Below the pieces are notes generated by a model that made no database searches, was not told the origin of the DNA, and saw only the letters and a list, made by a program, of their open reading frames with translations. Shown here piece by piece: positions 34,702 to 42,295 of a DNA stretch of 47,994 nucleotides. The DNA comes from Phenylobacterium sp. GTDB lineage: Bacteria > Pseudomonadota > Alphaproteobacteria > Caulobacterales > Caulobacteraceae. The position numbers and the translations under genes are program-made. Where the stretch lies: positions 1-47,994 of the forward strand of contig NZ_JAHBYD010000034.1 of the NCBI RefSeq assembly GCF_019636135.1. Reading direction: 5' to 3'. Positions within the stretch are counted from its first letter, which is position 1. The number at the start of each line of letters is the position of its first letter.

Positions 34702-36321
34702 ATGCTTGCGCTCATGATGGACCGGCCGCTGACGCTGCCCTCGATCCTGGAGCACGCCGCGCTCTACCACGGCGGCCGCGAGGTGGTGACGCGCACGGTC
34801 GAAGGGCCGATCCACCGCTACGGCTACGCCGACGCGCTCGCCCGCGCCAAGCAGATGGCCAAGGCGCTCAAGGCGCTGGGCGTGCAGCCGGGCGACCGGG
34901 TGGCGACCCTGGCCTGGAGCACGCACCGCCACTTCGAGCTCTATTTCGCGGTCACCGGGATCGGGGCGATCCTGCACACGATCAACCCGCGCCTGCACGA
35001 CGACCAGATCGTCTGGGTGGCCGACCACGCGGAGGACTCGGTCCTCCTCTTCGACATCACCTTCTCGGAGCAGGTCGCCAGGCTCGCGCCGCAGATGAAG
35101 ACGGTGAAGACGGTCGTCGCCATGACCGACGCGGCGCACGCGCCGCCGGGCGTGCTCGCCTACGAGGACCTGCTGGCCGCCCAGACGCCGGACTTCACCT
35201 GGCCCGACCTCGACGAGAAGAGCGCGTCGGGCCTCTGCTATACCTCGGGCACCACGGGCAATCCGAAGGGCGTGCTCTACGGCCATCGCTCGACGGTGCT
35301 GCACGCGCTGGCGCTGGCGCTGCCCGACGCCTTCGACCTGTCGGCCCGCGACGTGGTGATGCCGTGCGCCCAGATGTACCACGCCAACGCCTGGTGTACG
35401 CCCTACGCCGCGCCGCTGGTGGGCGCGAAGCTGGTGCTGCCGGGCCGCGCGCTGGACGGGCCCAGCATCGCCGAGCTGATCGCCGGCGAGGAAGTCACCT
35501 TCCTGCTGGGCGTGCCGACCATCTGGGTGGGCGTGGCCGACCACCTGGACCAGACCGGCGGCCAGCTCACCAGCGTGCGCACCATCGCCATCGGCGGCTC
35601 GGCGCCCACCGCGGCGCTGATCGGCCGCGTCGAGCAGCGGCTGGGCGGCAAGGTGCGCCAGATCTGGGGCATGACCGAGACCTCGCCGCTGGGCGTGATC
35701 AACACCGCGCTCCCGACCCACGCCGGCGAGAGCGCCGAGGCCACGATGCAGCGCAAGCTGAAGCAGGGGCGCGGCCTGTGGGGCGTCGAACTCCGCATCG
35801 TGGGCGAGGACGGCGCCGAGCTGCCGCGCGACGGCAGGTCGACCGGGGCGCTGCAGGTGCGCGGGCCGTGGGTCTCGTCGGCCTACTTCAAGCAGGACGG
35901 CGCGGCGGCCTTCACCGCCGACGGCTGGTTCGACACCGGCGACATCGCCACCCTCGATCCCGAGGGCTACCTGCGCCTCACCGACCGCGCCAAGGACGTG
36001 ATCAAGTCGGGCGGCGAGTGGATCTCGACCCTCGATCTCGAGGACGCCGCCTGCTCGCACCCGGCCGTCGCCATGGCCGCCGCCGTCGGCGTGCCGCACC
36101 CCAAGTGGGACGAGCGCCCGCTGCTCCTGATCACGCTGCGGCCCGGCCAGTCCGTCGACCCGGAGGAGGTGAAGGCCCACGTCGGCGCGCGGGTCGCCAA
36201 GTGGTGGACGCCGGACGAGGTCCGCATCGTCGACGCGCTGCCGCTGGGGCCGACGGGCAAGGTGCTGAAGCGCGAGCTGCGTGACCGGTGGAACACGCCG
36301 GCCGGGGCATCCGGCGCCTGA
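34702..36321 (+). CDS. Acyl-CoA ligase (AMP-forming, fatty-acid type)
   Basis: The 539-residue protein is an ANL-superfamily AMP-forming ligase. The P-loop-like motif YTSGTTGNPKG is at residues 180-190, GMTETSPLG (motif for adenine/carboxyl binding) lies around 330-338, TADGWFDTGD around 410 holds the ATP-ribose Asp, and the catalytic lysine is in GPTGKVLKREL (K520). These enzymes activate fatty or aromatic acids to acyl-CoA for degradation. Medium- to long-chain acids are the likely class. A CCGGAGGACC site supports ATG 34702; a longer frame would start inside the repeat element. The hydrolase gene follows 75 bases after its stop on the same strand. Confidence 0.92.
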   Translation: MLALMMDRPLTLPSILEHAALYHGGREVVTRTVEGPIHRYGYADALARAKQMAKALKALGVQPGDRVATLAWSTHRHFELYFAVTGIGAILHTINPRLHDDQIVWVADHAEDSVLLFDITFSEQVARLAPQMKTVKTVVAMTDAAHAPPGVLAYEDLLAAQTPDFTWPDLDEKSASGLCYTSGTTGNPKGVLYGHRSTVLHALALALPDAFDLSARDVVMPCAQMYHANAWCTPYAAPLVGAKLVLPGRALDGPSIAELIAGEEVTFLLGVPTIWVGVADHLDQTGGQLTSVRTIAIGGSAPTAALIGRVEQRLGGKVRQIWGMTETSPLGVINTALPTHAGESAEATMQRKLKQGRGLWGVELRIVGEDGAELPRDGRSTGALQVRGPWVSSAYFKQDGAAAFTADGWFDTGDIATLDPEGYLRLTDRAKDVIKSGGEWISTLDLEDAACSHPAVAMAAAVGVPHPKWDERPLLLITLRPGQSVDPEEVKAHVGARVAKWWTPDEVRIVDALPLGPTGKVLKRELRDRWNTPAGASGA

Positions 36322-36396
36322 CATGAACCTGACCGAACCACCTTATGAACCGTGCGTTCAGCCTCCACAGGTCATGGTGGACGCCAGGAGGTGAGT

Positions 36397-37317
36397 GTGT
36401 TGCGCAAACGGCCCAAGGGACTGCTGCAGATGGGATGGGCGGTGATCGACGCCGCCGCCAAGGGCCGGACCGAGCACGCGCCGACGTCTGCCGACTATCC
36501 CGAGGACGTCGTGCGCCGCACCAGCTTCATGTCGGGCGGCGGCCACGGCTGGCGCATCTCGGCCCTCGAGACGCCGCGCGACCACGCCCCGCCGTGGAAG
36601 ATCGTGGTGATCACCGGCGCGCCCTCGTGGGCGGAATACTGGTCCGAGACCCTGGCCGACCTGCCGCAGGACCGCGAGATGATCGTGGTCGACCGGCCGG
36701 GCTATGCGAACTCCGAGCCGCTGACCCCCGTCACCGACATCCGCGTCCAGGCCGAGGCGCTGGCGCCCGTGCTGCGCGCGGCGCGGGGGCAGAAGGTGCT
36801 ACTGGTGGGCCAGAGCTACGGCGCCGCCATCGCCTCGATCATGGCCGACCAGAACCCCGGCAAGGTCGCGGGCCTGGTCCTGCTCTCGGGCTTCTTCGGC
36901 GAAGCGGGGCCGACCGCGCGCTGGCTGCTCGACCTGGGCGGCAAGGCGCTGAAGATGATCCCGCGCGACCTGCGCAACGCCGTCATCGAGGTGACCGGCC
37001 AGAAGCCGCAGTTGCGCCACGCCCGGCGGGCGCTCAGCCGCGTGAACGTGCCGATCCACGTCATCCACGGCGACAAGGACGACTTCGCCCCCGTCGAGGT
37101 CGCCGAGAAGCTCGCGGCCGAGACCGTGACGCGCCGGCCGATCCGCGTGGTGCGCACCGAGGGCGCCAACCACTTCCTGAACGACGGGCCGTCCGAGATC
37201 CTGCTGGCCGCCATCGAGGCCTGCATCCCGACGCGGCCCAGCCTCTGGACCTTCCGCTGGCCGAAGCTGCCGCAACTCTTCCCCGCCAAGCTCCCGAAGA
37301 CGGCCCCGATCGCCTGA
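36397..37317 (+). CDS. Alpha/beta hydrolase
   Basis: The product, about 306 residues, is an alpha/beta hydrolase. The strand-loop VVITGAPSWAEYW and nucleophile elbow VGQSYGAA (GxSxG) are visible, followed by VIHGDKDDF (acid) and EGANHFL (catalytic His). These are usually esterases or lipases. The N-terminus is basic (LRKRPKG). AGGAGG at 36386-36391 sits 5 bases before GTG 36397 and 8 before TTG 36400, so one of these is the start; earlier codons are less likely. It follows the acyl-CoA ligase gene in the same direction. Confidence 0.85.
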   Translation: MLRKRPKGLLQMGWAVIDAAAKGRTEHAPTSADYPEDVVRRTSFMSGGGHGWRISALETPRDHAPPWKIVVITGAPSWAEYWSETLADLPQDREMIVVDRPGYANSEPLTPVTDIRVQAEALAPVLRAARGQKVLLVGQSYGAAIASIMADQNPGKVAGLVLLSGFFGEAGPTARWLLDLGGKALKMIPRDLRNAVIEVTGQKPQLRHARRALSRVNVPIHVIHGDKDDFAPVEVAEKLAAETVTRRPIRVVRTEGANHFLNDGPSEILLAAIEACIPTRPSLWTFRWPKLPQLFPAKLPKTAPIA

Positions 37318-37329
37318 TCCCTCAAGTAC

Positions 37330-37430
37330 GTCATGGCCCGGCTTGTCCGGGCCACCCATTGGGCTGTGACGCAGCGGGTTCGCACTGAGCTCACAGCCCA
37401 GTGGGTCCCCCGGACAAGCCGGGGGATGAC
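37330..37430. repeat. Paired inverted-arm repeat element, copy E
   Basis: The arms are 40 bp (37330-37369 and 37391-37430), nearly perfect reverse complements. The left arm stem is GGCCCGG with CCGGGCC; the right arm stem is CCCCCGG with CCGGGGG on the complementary strand. Both share the CTTGT loop and the TTGGGCTGTGA-like outer end. It lies between two convergent genes. Confidence 0.88.
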
Positions 37431-37444
37431 GAGTTGGGAGGACG

Positions 37445-38647
37445 TTAGAGCAAGACCCCCGTCGCCACCGCGAAGCCGATGACCACCAGCCAGGGCGGCA
37501 GCTTCGCCACCTGCAGGAAGACGAACGCGGCGCCCACCAGCGCCCAGTCGGCGGGCACGCGGACGGTGGTGACGATCACCGGGTCCCATAGCGCCGCGGC
37601 CAGCAGGCCGACCACGGTCGCGCAGACCCCGGCCATCATCCCGCGCGCCCAGCCCTCGCGCTTCAGCCGGTCCCAGAACGGCAGCACGCCGGTGATCAGG
37701 AGCAGGCTCGGCAGGTAGATGGCGAACAGCGCGATCAGGCCGCCCGTCAGGCCGGTGGGGCCGTAGTTCTGCCGCGCGCCGACGTAGGCGGCGAAGCTGA
37801 AGAGCGGGCCGGGCAGGGCCTGGGCGGCGCCATAGCCGGCCAGGAACGTCTCCTGGTCGAGCCAGCGCCGGTCGACGATCTCGCGCTCCAGCAGCGGCAG
37901 CACCACATGCCCGCCGCCGAACACGAGCGATCCGGTGCGGTAGAACACGCTGGCCAGCCCCAGGCCCGTGTTCGACAGCAGGCCCGCCAGCAGCGGCAGG
38001 CCCACGAGGAGCAGCGCGAAGAGGCCGAGTGCGACCAGGGCGCTCTGCGGGTCGACGGCCTCGCCGGCCGCGTCGGGCGCCGCCTCGCCGGCCTCGCCGC
38101 GCAGCAGGGCCATGCCGAAGAGGCCGCCGCCCACCAGCGTGGCGATCTGCGCCGCCGGGCCGTGGACGAGGACGAGGCCGACCGCCGCGCCGATCGCCAT
38201 GCCCGCGCGGACCGGCCCGATCGCCAGCGTGCGGGCCATCTGCGCCACGGCCTGCAGCACCACGGCCGCGGCGGCGACCTTCAGCCCGTGGATCCAGGCG
38301 TCGCCGAACCGCGCCGAGATCTCCGGCGCGTAGGCCGCGAAGGCCAGCATCAGCGCCGCCGAGGGCAGGGCGAAGCCCGCGAAGGCCGCCAGCGCGCCCG
38401 CGAGGCCGGCTTGCCTGAGGCCGATGGCCATCCCCATCTGGCTCGACGCCGGGCCGGGCAGGAAGTGGCAGAGCGCCAGCAGGTCGGCGTAGGCGGCCTC
38501 GGACAGCCAGCCCCGCTTCTCCACGAACTCGCGGCGGAAATAGCCCAGGTGCGCCACTGGCCCGCCGAACGCGGTGAGGCCCTGGCGCAGGAACGCCAGG
38601 AACACGTCGAGCGCGTTTACGGCCCTCATCGGCGGCGCGGCGTCCAT
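37445..38647 (-). CDS. chrA: Chromate efflux transporter, two-domain ChrA
   Basis: The 400-residue protein is a full-length ChrA-type transporter of the CHR family: two homologous halves, each about six helices. The first half has FGGPVAHLGYFRREFV and LPGPASSQMG; the second has FGGGHVVLPLLEREIV and ALPGPLFSFAAY. CHR proteins export chromate, though many have other or unknown substrates. It points towards the repeat copy E and is convergent with the hydrolase. The gene lies inside an otherwise catabolic-looking cluster and may be a later insertion. Confidence 0.92.
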   Translation of the reverse strand: MDAAPPMRAVNALDVFLAFLRQGLTAFGGPVAHLGYFRREFVEKRGWLSEAAYADLLALCHFLPGPASSQMGMAIGLRQAGLAGALAAFAGFALPSAALMLAFAAYAPEISARFGDAWIHGLKVAAAAVVLQAVAQMARTLAIGPVRAGMAIGAAVGLVLVHGPAAQIATLVGGGLFGMALLRGEAGEAAPDAAGEAVDPQSALVALGLFALLLVGLPLLAGLLSNTGLGLASVFYRTGSLVFGGGHVVLPLLEREIVDRRWLDQETFLAGYGAAQALPGPLFSFAAYVGARQNYGPTGLTGGLIALFAIYLPSLLLITGVLPFWDRLKREGWARGMMAGVCATVVGLLAAALWDPVIVTTVRVPADWALVGAAFVFLQVAKLPPWLVVIGFAVATGVLL

Positions 38648-38774
38648 CGCCTTCTAGATGGAAGGGTCCTGTGGCGTTGTCGAGGCGCAGTTGTTACCGC
38701 GATAGGGGCTTCCCACCGCCATCTGAACGGCGATAAGGCTGTGCCCAACAACTGTTCGAGAGGAAGGGAACGCC

Positions 38775-39857
38775 ATGAAGGCCGCCGTGCTGCGCGAAGT
38801 GGGCAAGCCGCTTCAGATCGAGGACGTGCAGATCTCCAAGCCCGGCCCGCGCGAGGTGCTGATCCGCACCGCCGCCGCCGGCGTCTGCCACTCGGACCTC
38901 CACTTCATCGAGGGCAAGTATCCGCACCCGATGCCGGCCGTGCTGGGCCACGAGAGCTCGGGCGTCGTCGAGGCGGTGGGCTCGGAGGTCCGCAGCGTGA
39001 AGCCGGGCGACCACGTCATCACCTGCCTCTCGGCCTTCTGCGGCCACTGCGACCATTGCGTCACCGGCCATATGAGCCGCTGCGTGTCGCCCGAGACCAA
39101 GCGCCGCGAGGAAGATGAGCCGCGCCTGTCTTCCGCCAACGGCCCGATGCTGCAGTACCTGAACCTGTCGTCGTTCGCCGAGCAGATGCTGATCCACGAG
39201 AACGCCTGCGTCGCGATCCGCAAGGACATGCCGCTGGACCGCGCCGCCCTGATCGGCTGTGGCGTGATGACCGGCGTGGGCGCGGTGATCCACACCTCGA
39301 ACGTCCGCCCGGGCGACACCGTGGCCGTCATCGGCTGCGGCGGCGTGGGCCTGGCGGCGGTCAACGGCGCGGCCCTGGCCGGCGCGGGCCGGATCATCGC
39401 CATCGACATGGCGCCGGGCAAGGAGAACCTGGCCAAGTCGATGGGCGCCACCGACTTCGTGCAGGGCGGCCCCGACGCGGTGAAGACGGTCATCGAGATG
39501 ACCCGCGGCGGCGTGCAGCACAGCTTCGAGGCCATCGGCCTGGCGGCCACCGCCGAGCAGGCGTTCAACATGCTGGCCCGCGGCGGCACCGCCAATGTGA
39601 TCGGCATGATCCCGGTCGGCCAGAGCATCAGCCTGATGGGCGCGGCCTTCCTGGCCGAGAAGCGCATCCAGGGCTCGCTGATGGGCTCCAACCGCTTCCC
39701 GGTCGACATGCCCCGCCTGGTCGACGCCTACATGGCCGGCAAGCTGCACCTGGACGACATGATCAGCCGCCGCATCCGCCTCGACCAGGTCAACGAGGCC
39801 TTCGAGGAGATGAAGACCGGCGCGGTCGCCCGTTCGGTCATCACCTTCGACGCCTGA
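38775..39857 (+). CDS. Zinc-dependent alcohol dehydrogenase
   Basis: The 360-residue protein belongs to the medium-chain zinc alcohol dehydrogenases. Catalytic zinc ligands C38 (GVCHSD) and the GHE motif at 58-60 are present, as are the four structural-zinc cysteines C89, C92, C95 and C103. The NAD-binding IGCGGVGLAAV motif is in the Rossmann half. Such enzymes oxidise primary alcohols to aldehydes with NAD+. It is preceded by a strong GAGAGGAAGGGAA site and diverges from chrA. Substrate is unknown. Confidence 0.93.
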   Translation: MKAAVLREVGKPLQIEDVQISKPGPREVLIRTAAAGVCHSDLHFIEGKYPHPMPAVLGHESSGVVEAVGSEVRSVKPGDHVITCLSAFCGHCDHCVTGHMSRCVSPETKRREEDEPRLSSANGPMLQYLNLSSFAEQMLIHENACVAIRKDMPLDRAALIGCGVMTGVGAVIHTSNVRPGDTVAVIGCGGVGLAAVNGAALAGAGRIIAIDMAPGKENLAKSMGATDFVQGGPDAVKTVIEMTRGGVQHSFEAIGLAATAEQAFNMLARGGTANVIGMIPVGQSISLMGAAFLAEKRIQGSLMGSNRFPVDMPRLVDAYMAGKLHLDDMISRRIRLDQVNEAFEEMKTGAVARSVITFDA

Positions 39858-39880
39858 TCGCCGGCCGCCCGGCGGCGGAC

Positions 39881-39908
39881 GCCGGCCCACGCCTCGGCGC
39901 GGGCCGGC
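39881..39908. terminator. GC hairpin between convergent genes
   Basis: GCCGGCCC and GGGCCGGC form an 8-bp stem (with an inner CGC/GCG pair) between the alcohol dehydrogenase stop and the PEP-CTERM stop. It has no T-tract, so it may be a bidirectional end signal or simply a GC hairpin. Confidence 0.4.
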
Positions 39909-39914
39909 TCGCCT

Positions 39915-40574
39915 TCAGACCTGCGGCGCGGGCCGCGACCGCCGGCGCATCGCGGCGCCCGCGGTCCCGAAGCCCAGGATCATCAGCGCCCAGGCCGAGG
40001 GCTCGGGAACACCGCCCGTCACGGCCTCGCCCACCACGATGTTGTCGAGCTGGGCTGGGCGTCCATGGAAGGCGCCGTCGGGTATCCAGTACCAGGCCAC
40101 CGACAGGACATTCGCGAAGCTGGAGTCGAAGACGAAGGTCGTCAGGCCGGGCACGGGATCGACCGTGAAGCTCTGGGTGGTGACGCCACCGCCGGCCTTC
40201 GTCGCCGTAAAATATGTCGTCGTCGGCAGGCCACCGGTCCGACCGTTGTAGATGTCGGCGATGTCGATGGAGACCAGCGCGAAGGCGCCGCCGCCGACGG
40301 GCGCGAATGAAGGATCGAGACCCCCATTGTCGAAGAGCGTCGCCCCGTCCGGATCGGCGTTATACGGTGCGAACTCACCCTCGACGCCCCAGCTTCGGAA
40401 GCCCACGCCGTTATCGATGGCGTAGGAAAACAGAAAGCCGCCGCTCTCGAAATTGCCGGTGGCGACGCCGCCGGCCGACGTGCGCTCGTCAAAGGTGATG
40501 GTCGTGCCGGCCGCGGCCGGGAGAGCCGCGACTGCAAGCATCGCACCGGCGACAAGTCCAATTCCAATCTTCAT
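39915..40574 (-). CDS. PEPxxWA-CTERM sorting domain exported protein
   Basis: The 219-residue protein has a signal peptide (about 1-22, ending LPAAAG) and a beta-rich ectodomain with TTITFDERTSAGG, GGFLFSYAIDNGVGFRSWG and VVTG-like stretches. The sorting tail is VPEPSAWALMILGFGTAG followed by MRRRSRP. The ectodomain resembles other PEP-CTERM proteins with a TITFD-type start. ATG 40574 is the only start that gives a signal peptide. The gene is divergent from an XRE regulator, and a 41-bp imperfect inverted repeat lies between the two. Confidence 0.87.
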   Translation of the reverse strand: MKIGIGLVAGAMLAVAALPAAAGTTITFDERTSAGGVATGNFESGGFLFSYAIDNGVGFRSWGVEGEFAPYNADPDGATLFDNGGLDPSFAPVGGGAFALVSIDIADIYNGRTGGLPTTTYFTATKAGGGVTTQSFTVDPVPGLTTFVFDSSFANVLSVAWYWIPDGAFHGRPAQLDNIVVGEAVTGGVPEPSAWALMILGFGTAGAAMRRRSRPAPQV

Positions 40575-40646
40575 CTGAACCCCCCACGGATCGCTTGGCG
40601 AAGACCCGCGTCGGGCCTTCCATTGCTGGATTACACGCAGTCTCAT

Positions 40647-40687
40647 CGGATAATTCAATATCGACTTTTTCGTTATTGGATCATCCG
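40647..40687. promoter_or_regulatory. Long imperfect inverted repeat between PEP-CTERM and XRE genes
   Basis: Two 18-bp arms (40647-40664 and 40670-40687, starting CGGATAATTCAATATCGA and its near complement) match at 15 of 18 positions around a 5-base CTTTT loop. The region is AT-rich compared with flanking DNA. It lies upstream of both divergent genes and could be an operator for the XRE protein. Confidence 0.55.
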
Positions 40688-40732
40688 TTCCCACGATGCA
40701 CGCGGATTCTCGCCTCAAGGGAAAATCGCGGC

Positions 40733-41020
40733 GTGTGGATTGGGCCCGACGACCACAAGATCGTGGGCCGGCAACTTCGCCGTTACCGGTTGCTGAGGGG
40801 CGTCACCCAGGACGAGCTGGCCCTGCGCCTGCGGAAGCCGCAGTCGTTCGTGTCGAGCTATGAGCGCGGGCAGCGCCGGGTGGATTTCGTCGAGTTCGTC
40901 ACCATCATGCGCGCGCTTCGGATGGACCCCGTCGAGGTCGGGACCATGCTGCTCGATCACATCGACAAGGAACTCGACCCCCCGAAGCCGCAGAGCCGCG
41001 GCCGCAAGCCGGCAGGCTAG
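40733..41020 (+). CDS. XRE-family helix-turn-helix regulator
   Basis: The 95-residue protein is a single-domain XRE/Cro-type DNA-binding protein: RQLRRYRLLRGVTQDELALRL, KPQSFVSSYERGQRRVDFVEF and a following dimerisation helix. The Lys/Pro-rich tail ends KPAG. The start is a GTG at 40733 with AAGGGA about 10 bases upstream. It is divergent from the third PEP-CTERM gene, which is a plausible target. Beyond its TAG stop, the same frame stays open for about 70 codons; see the findings. Confidence 0.85.
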   Translation: MWIGPDDHKIVGRQLRRYRLLRGVTQDELALRLRKPQSFVSSYERGQRRVDFVEFVTIMRALRMDPVEVGTMLLDHIDKELDPPKPQSRGRKPAG

Positions 41021-41026
41021 AGGCTG

Positions 41027-41233
41027 TCAGGGGTCCTTCAGACGGCGCTCGCCGCCGGCGGCTTCGCCGAGGAACGCGCCGCGTCCCGCCGGGCCGCCGA
41101 GCCCGACGAAGAAGAGCGCGACGAGCGGCCGGAGCGTCCCGAGCGCGCCGACTGGAACGAATACGAACGTCCAGACTGGGACACGCCCGTCCGCCTGCAC
41201 GCCGACCTTCACCTTCTCCCTTCCGAACGTCAT
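41027..41233 (-). CDS. Uncertain small ORF with one hydrophobic stretch
   Basis: A 68-codon reading frame encodes a Val-rich N-terminus (EKVKVGVQADGRVPVWTF), a hydrophobic helix (VFVPVGALGTL with PLVALFFVGL) and a Gly-rich basic tail. Its start codon is inside the arm of a repeat element, and the opposite strand is also open in the aligned frame, so coding is doubtful. The codons are GC-rich at position 3. It would be a small membrane protein if real. Confidence 0.3.
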   Translation of the reverse strand: MTFGREKVKVGVQADGRVPVWTFVFVPVGALGTLRPLVALFFVGLGGPAGRGAFLGEAAGGERRLKDP

Positions 41234-41369
41234 GGCCGGCCTTGTGCCGGCCACCCATGAACACCGGCCCCGAAAAGCTCGCAGCGGCCCCCGCCGCGGG
41301 CCGCTTCGGCGCGCCGGCGTGTAGGGGTGGCCGGCACAAGGCCGGCCATGGCGTTCGGAAGGGGGAGGC
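41213..41369. repeat. Paired inverted-arm repeat element, copy F
   Basis: The arms of about 44 bp (41213-41256 and 41325-41369) contain the GTCATGGCCGGC-cttgt-GCCGGCC hairpin and extend outward through the shared CTTCCGAAC flank. The core 41229-41353 is 125 bp, matching copy D (126 bp) in length and partly in its interior sequence. It lies between convergent genes. Confidence 0.88.
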
Positions 41370-41421
41370 CCGGCGCGACCTCGCCGGCGTTCCGCGGCCC
41401 GCGCCGCCCTCGGAATGCGGA

Positions 41422-42234
41422 TCAGGCCGGCCCCTTCGCCTTCGGCCGCATCACCAGCCAGGGCGTCGGCTGCTGGCGCCATTCCCAGACCGCCAGCAAC
41501 TGGTCGAGGTGGGTCATGGGCTTCAGGAACGGCGGCATCTCGAAGATCTTCGGCTGCTGGTCCAGGCGCACGATGTCGTGGGTGGCGGCGAACCGCTGCA
41601 TCATCGTGGCCAGCGCGCCGGGCTTGTAGACGTCGTGCGTCTCGACGATCAGGCTCATGCCCGCCAGCGCCGGGCTGAGGTGCGGCTGCAGGATGTCGAC
41701 CTCGGCGCCCTCGGTGTCGACCAGCACCAGCGTCCGCTTGCCGGCGAAGGCCTCGAAGCCGTCGGGCCTGAACTCGCCGCCGACGATCACGCGGTCCGAG
41801 ACGCCGTTGCGCACCGCCAGCTCGGCGCAGGCCGCCCGCGCCTTCGCGTCGATGTCGTAGGCGTGGACGGTGACGCCCGGCATCATCCGCGCCAGGCCGA
41901 CCGCGTAGTAGCCCTCGGCGCAGCCCACGTCGATCACGCAGTCCAGCCCCTCGGCGGCGAGGGCGGCGAGGTGCGGGTGCAACTCGGACTCGTAGGTGCC
42001 GATCAGCCGCGGGGCCAGCGCGCCCTCGGTGGCGTGGTCGACATAGTCCATGCCCGCGAACGGCCCGCTCCAGATCCGGCGGCCCTGGAGCTGGATGTAG
42101 GTGTTGGCCAGCATCTGCGACCGCCAGCGGCCGAGCAGGCGCAACAACTCGTAGACGGCCGCCTGGTTCGGGTTGGCAGGCCACCTGGCGACCATGCCGC
42201 GCACCATCCCGACGACCACGGTCGTGACGCTCAT
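41422..42234 (-). CDS. FkbM-like SAM-dependent methyltransferase
   Basis: The 270-residue protein has a SAM-binding motif VIDVGCAEGYYAVG, a HAYDIDA acidic strand, and the FkbM-like LVLVDTEGAEVDIL and SLIVETHDVY steps. This matches the FkbM methyltransferase group more than other Class I enzymes, though its N-terminal half is different from the one at 28845. The substrate is unknown. It is upstream of no gene on its strand for 400 bases because of the repeat element; the M23 peptidase gene lies upstream. Confidence 0.82.
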   Translation of the reverse strand: MSVTTVVVGMVRGMVARWPANPNQAAVYELLRLLGRWRSQMLANTYIQLQGRRIWSGPFAGMDYVDHATEGALAPRLIGTYESELHPHLAALAAEGLDCVIDVGCAEGYYAVGLARMMPGVTVHAYDIDAKARAACAELAVRNGVSDRVIVGGEFRPDGFEAFAGKRTLVLVDTEGAEVDILQPHLSPALAGMSLIVETHDVYKPGALATMMQRFAATHDIVRLDQQPKIFEMPPFLKPMTHLDQLLAVWEWRQQPTPWLVMRPKAKGPA

Positions 42235-42295
42235 CCCAACTCTCTTCGATGCCCCGATGGAGACGGGTTAGGCGCGATGCGGCCCCGCCGCAAGC

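Noticed and set aside
38688..38754. CAGTTGTT/AACAACTG inverted repeat between chrA and the alcohol dehydrogenase gene
   Set aside because: The arms are 8 bp and 51 bases apart; this could occur by chance and no supporting signal was seen.
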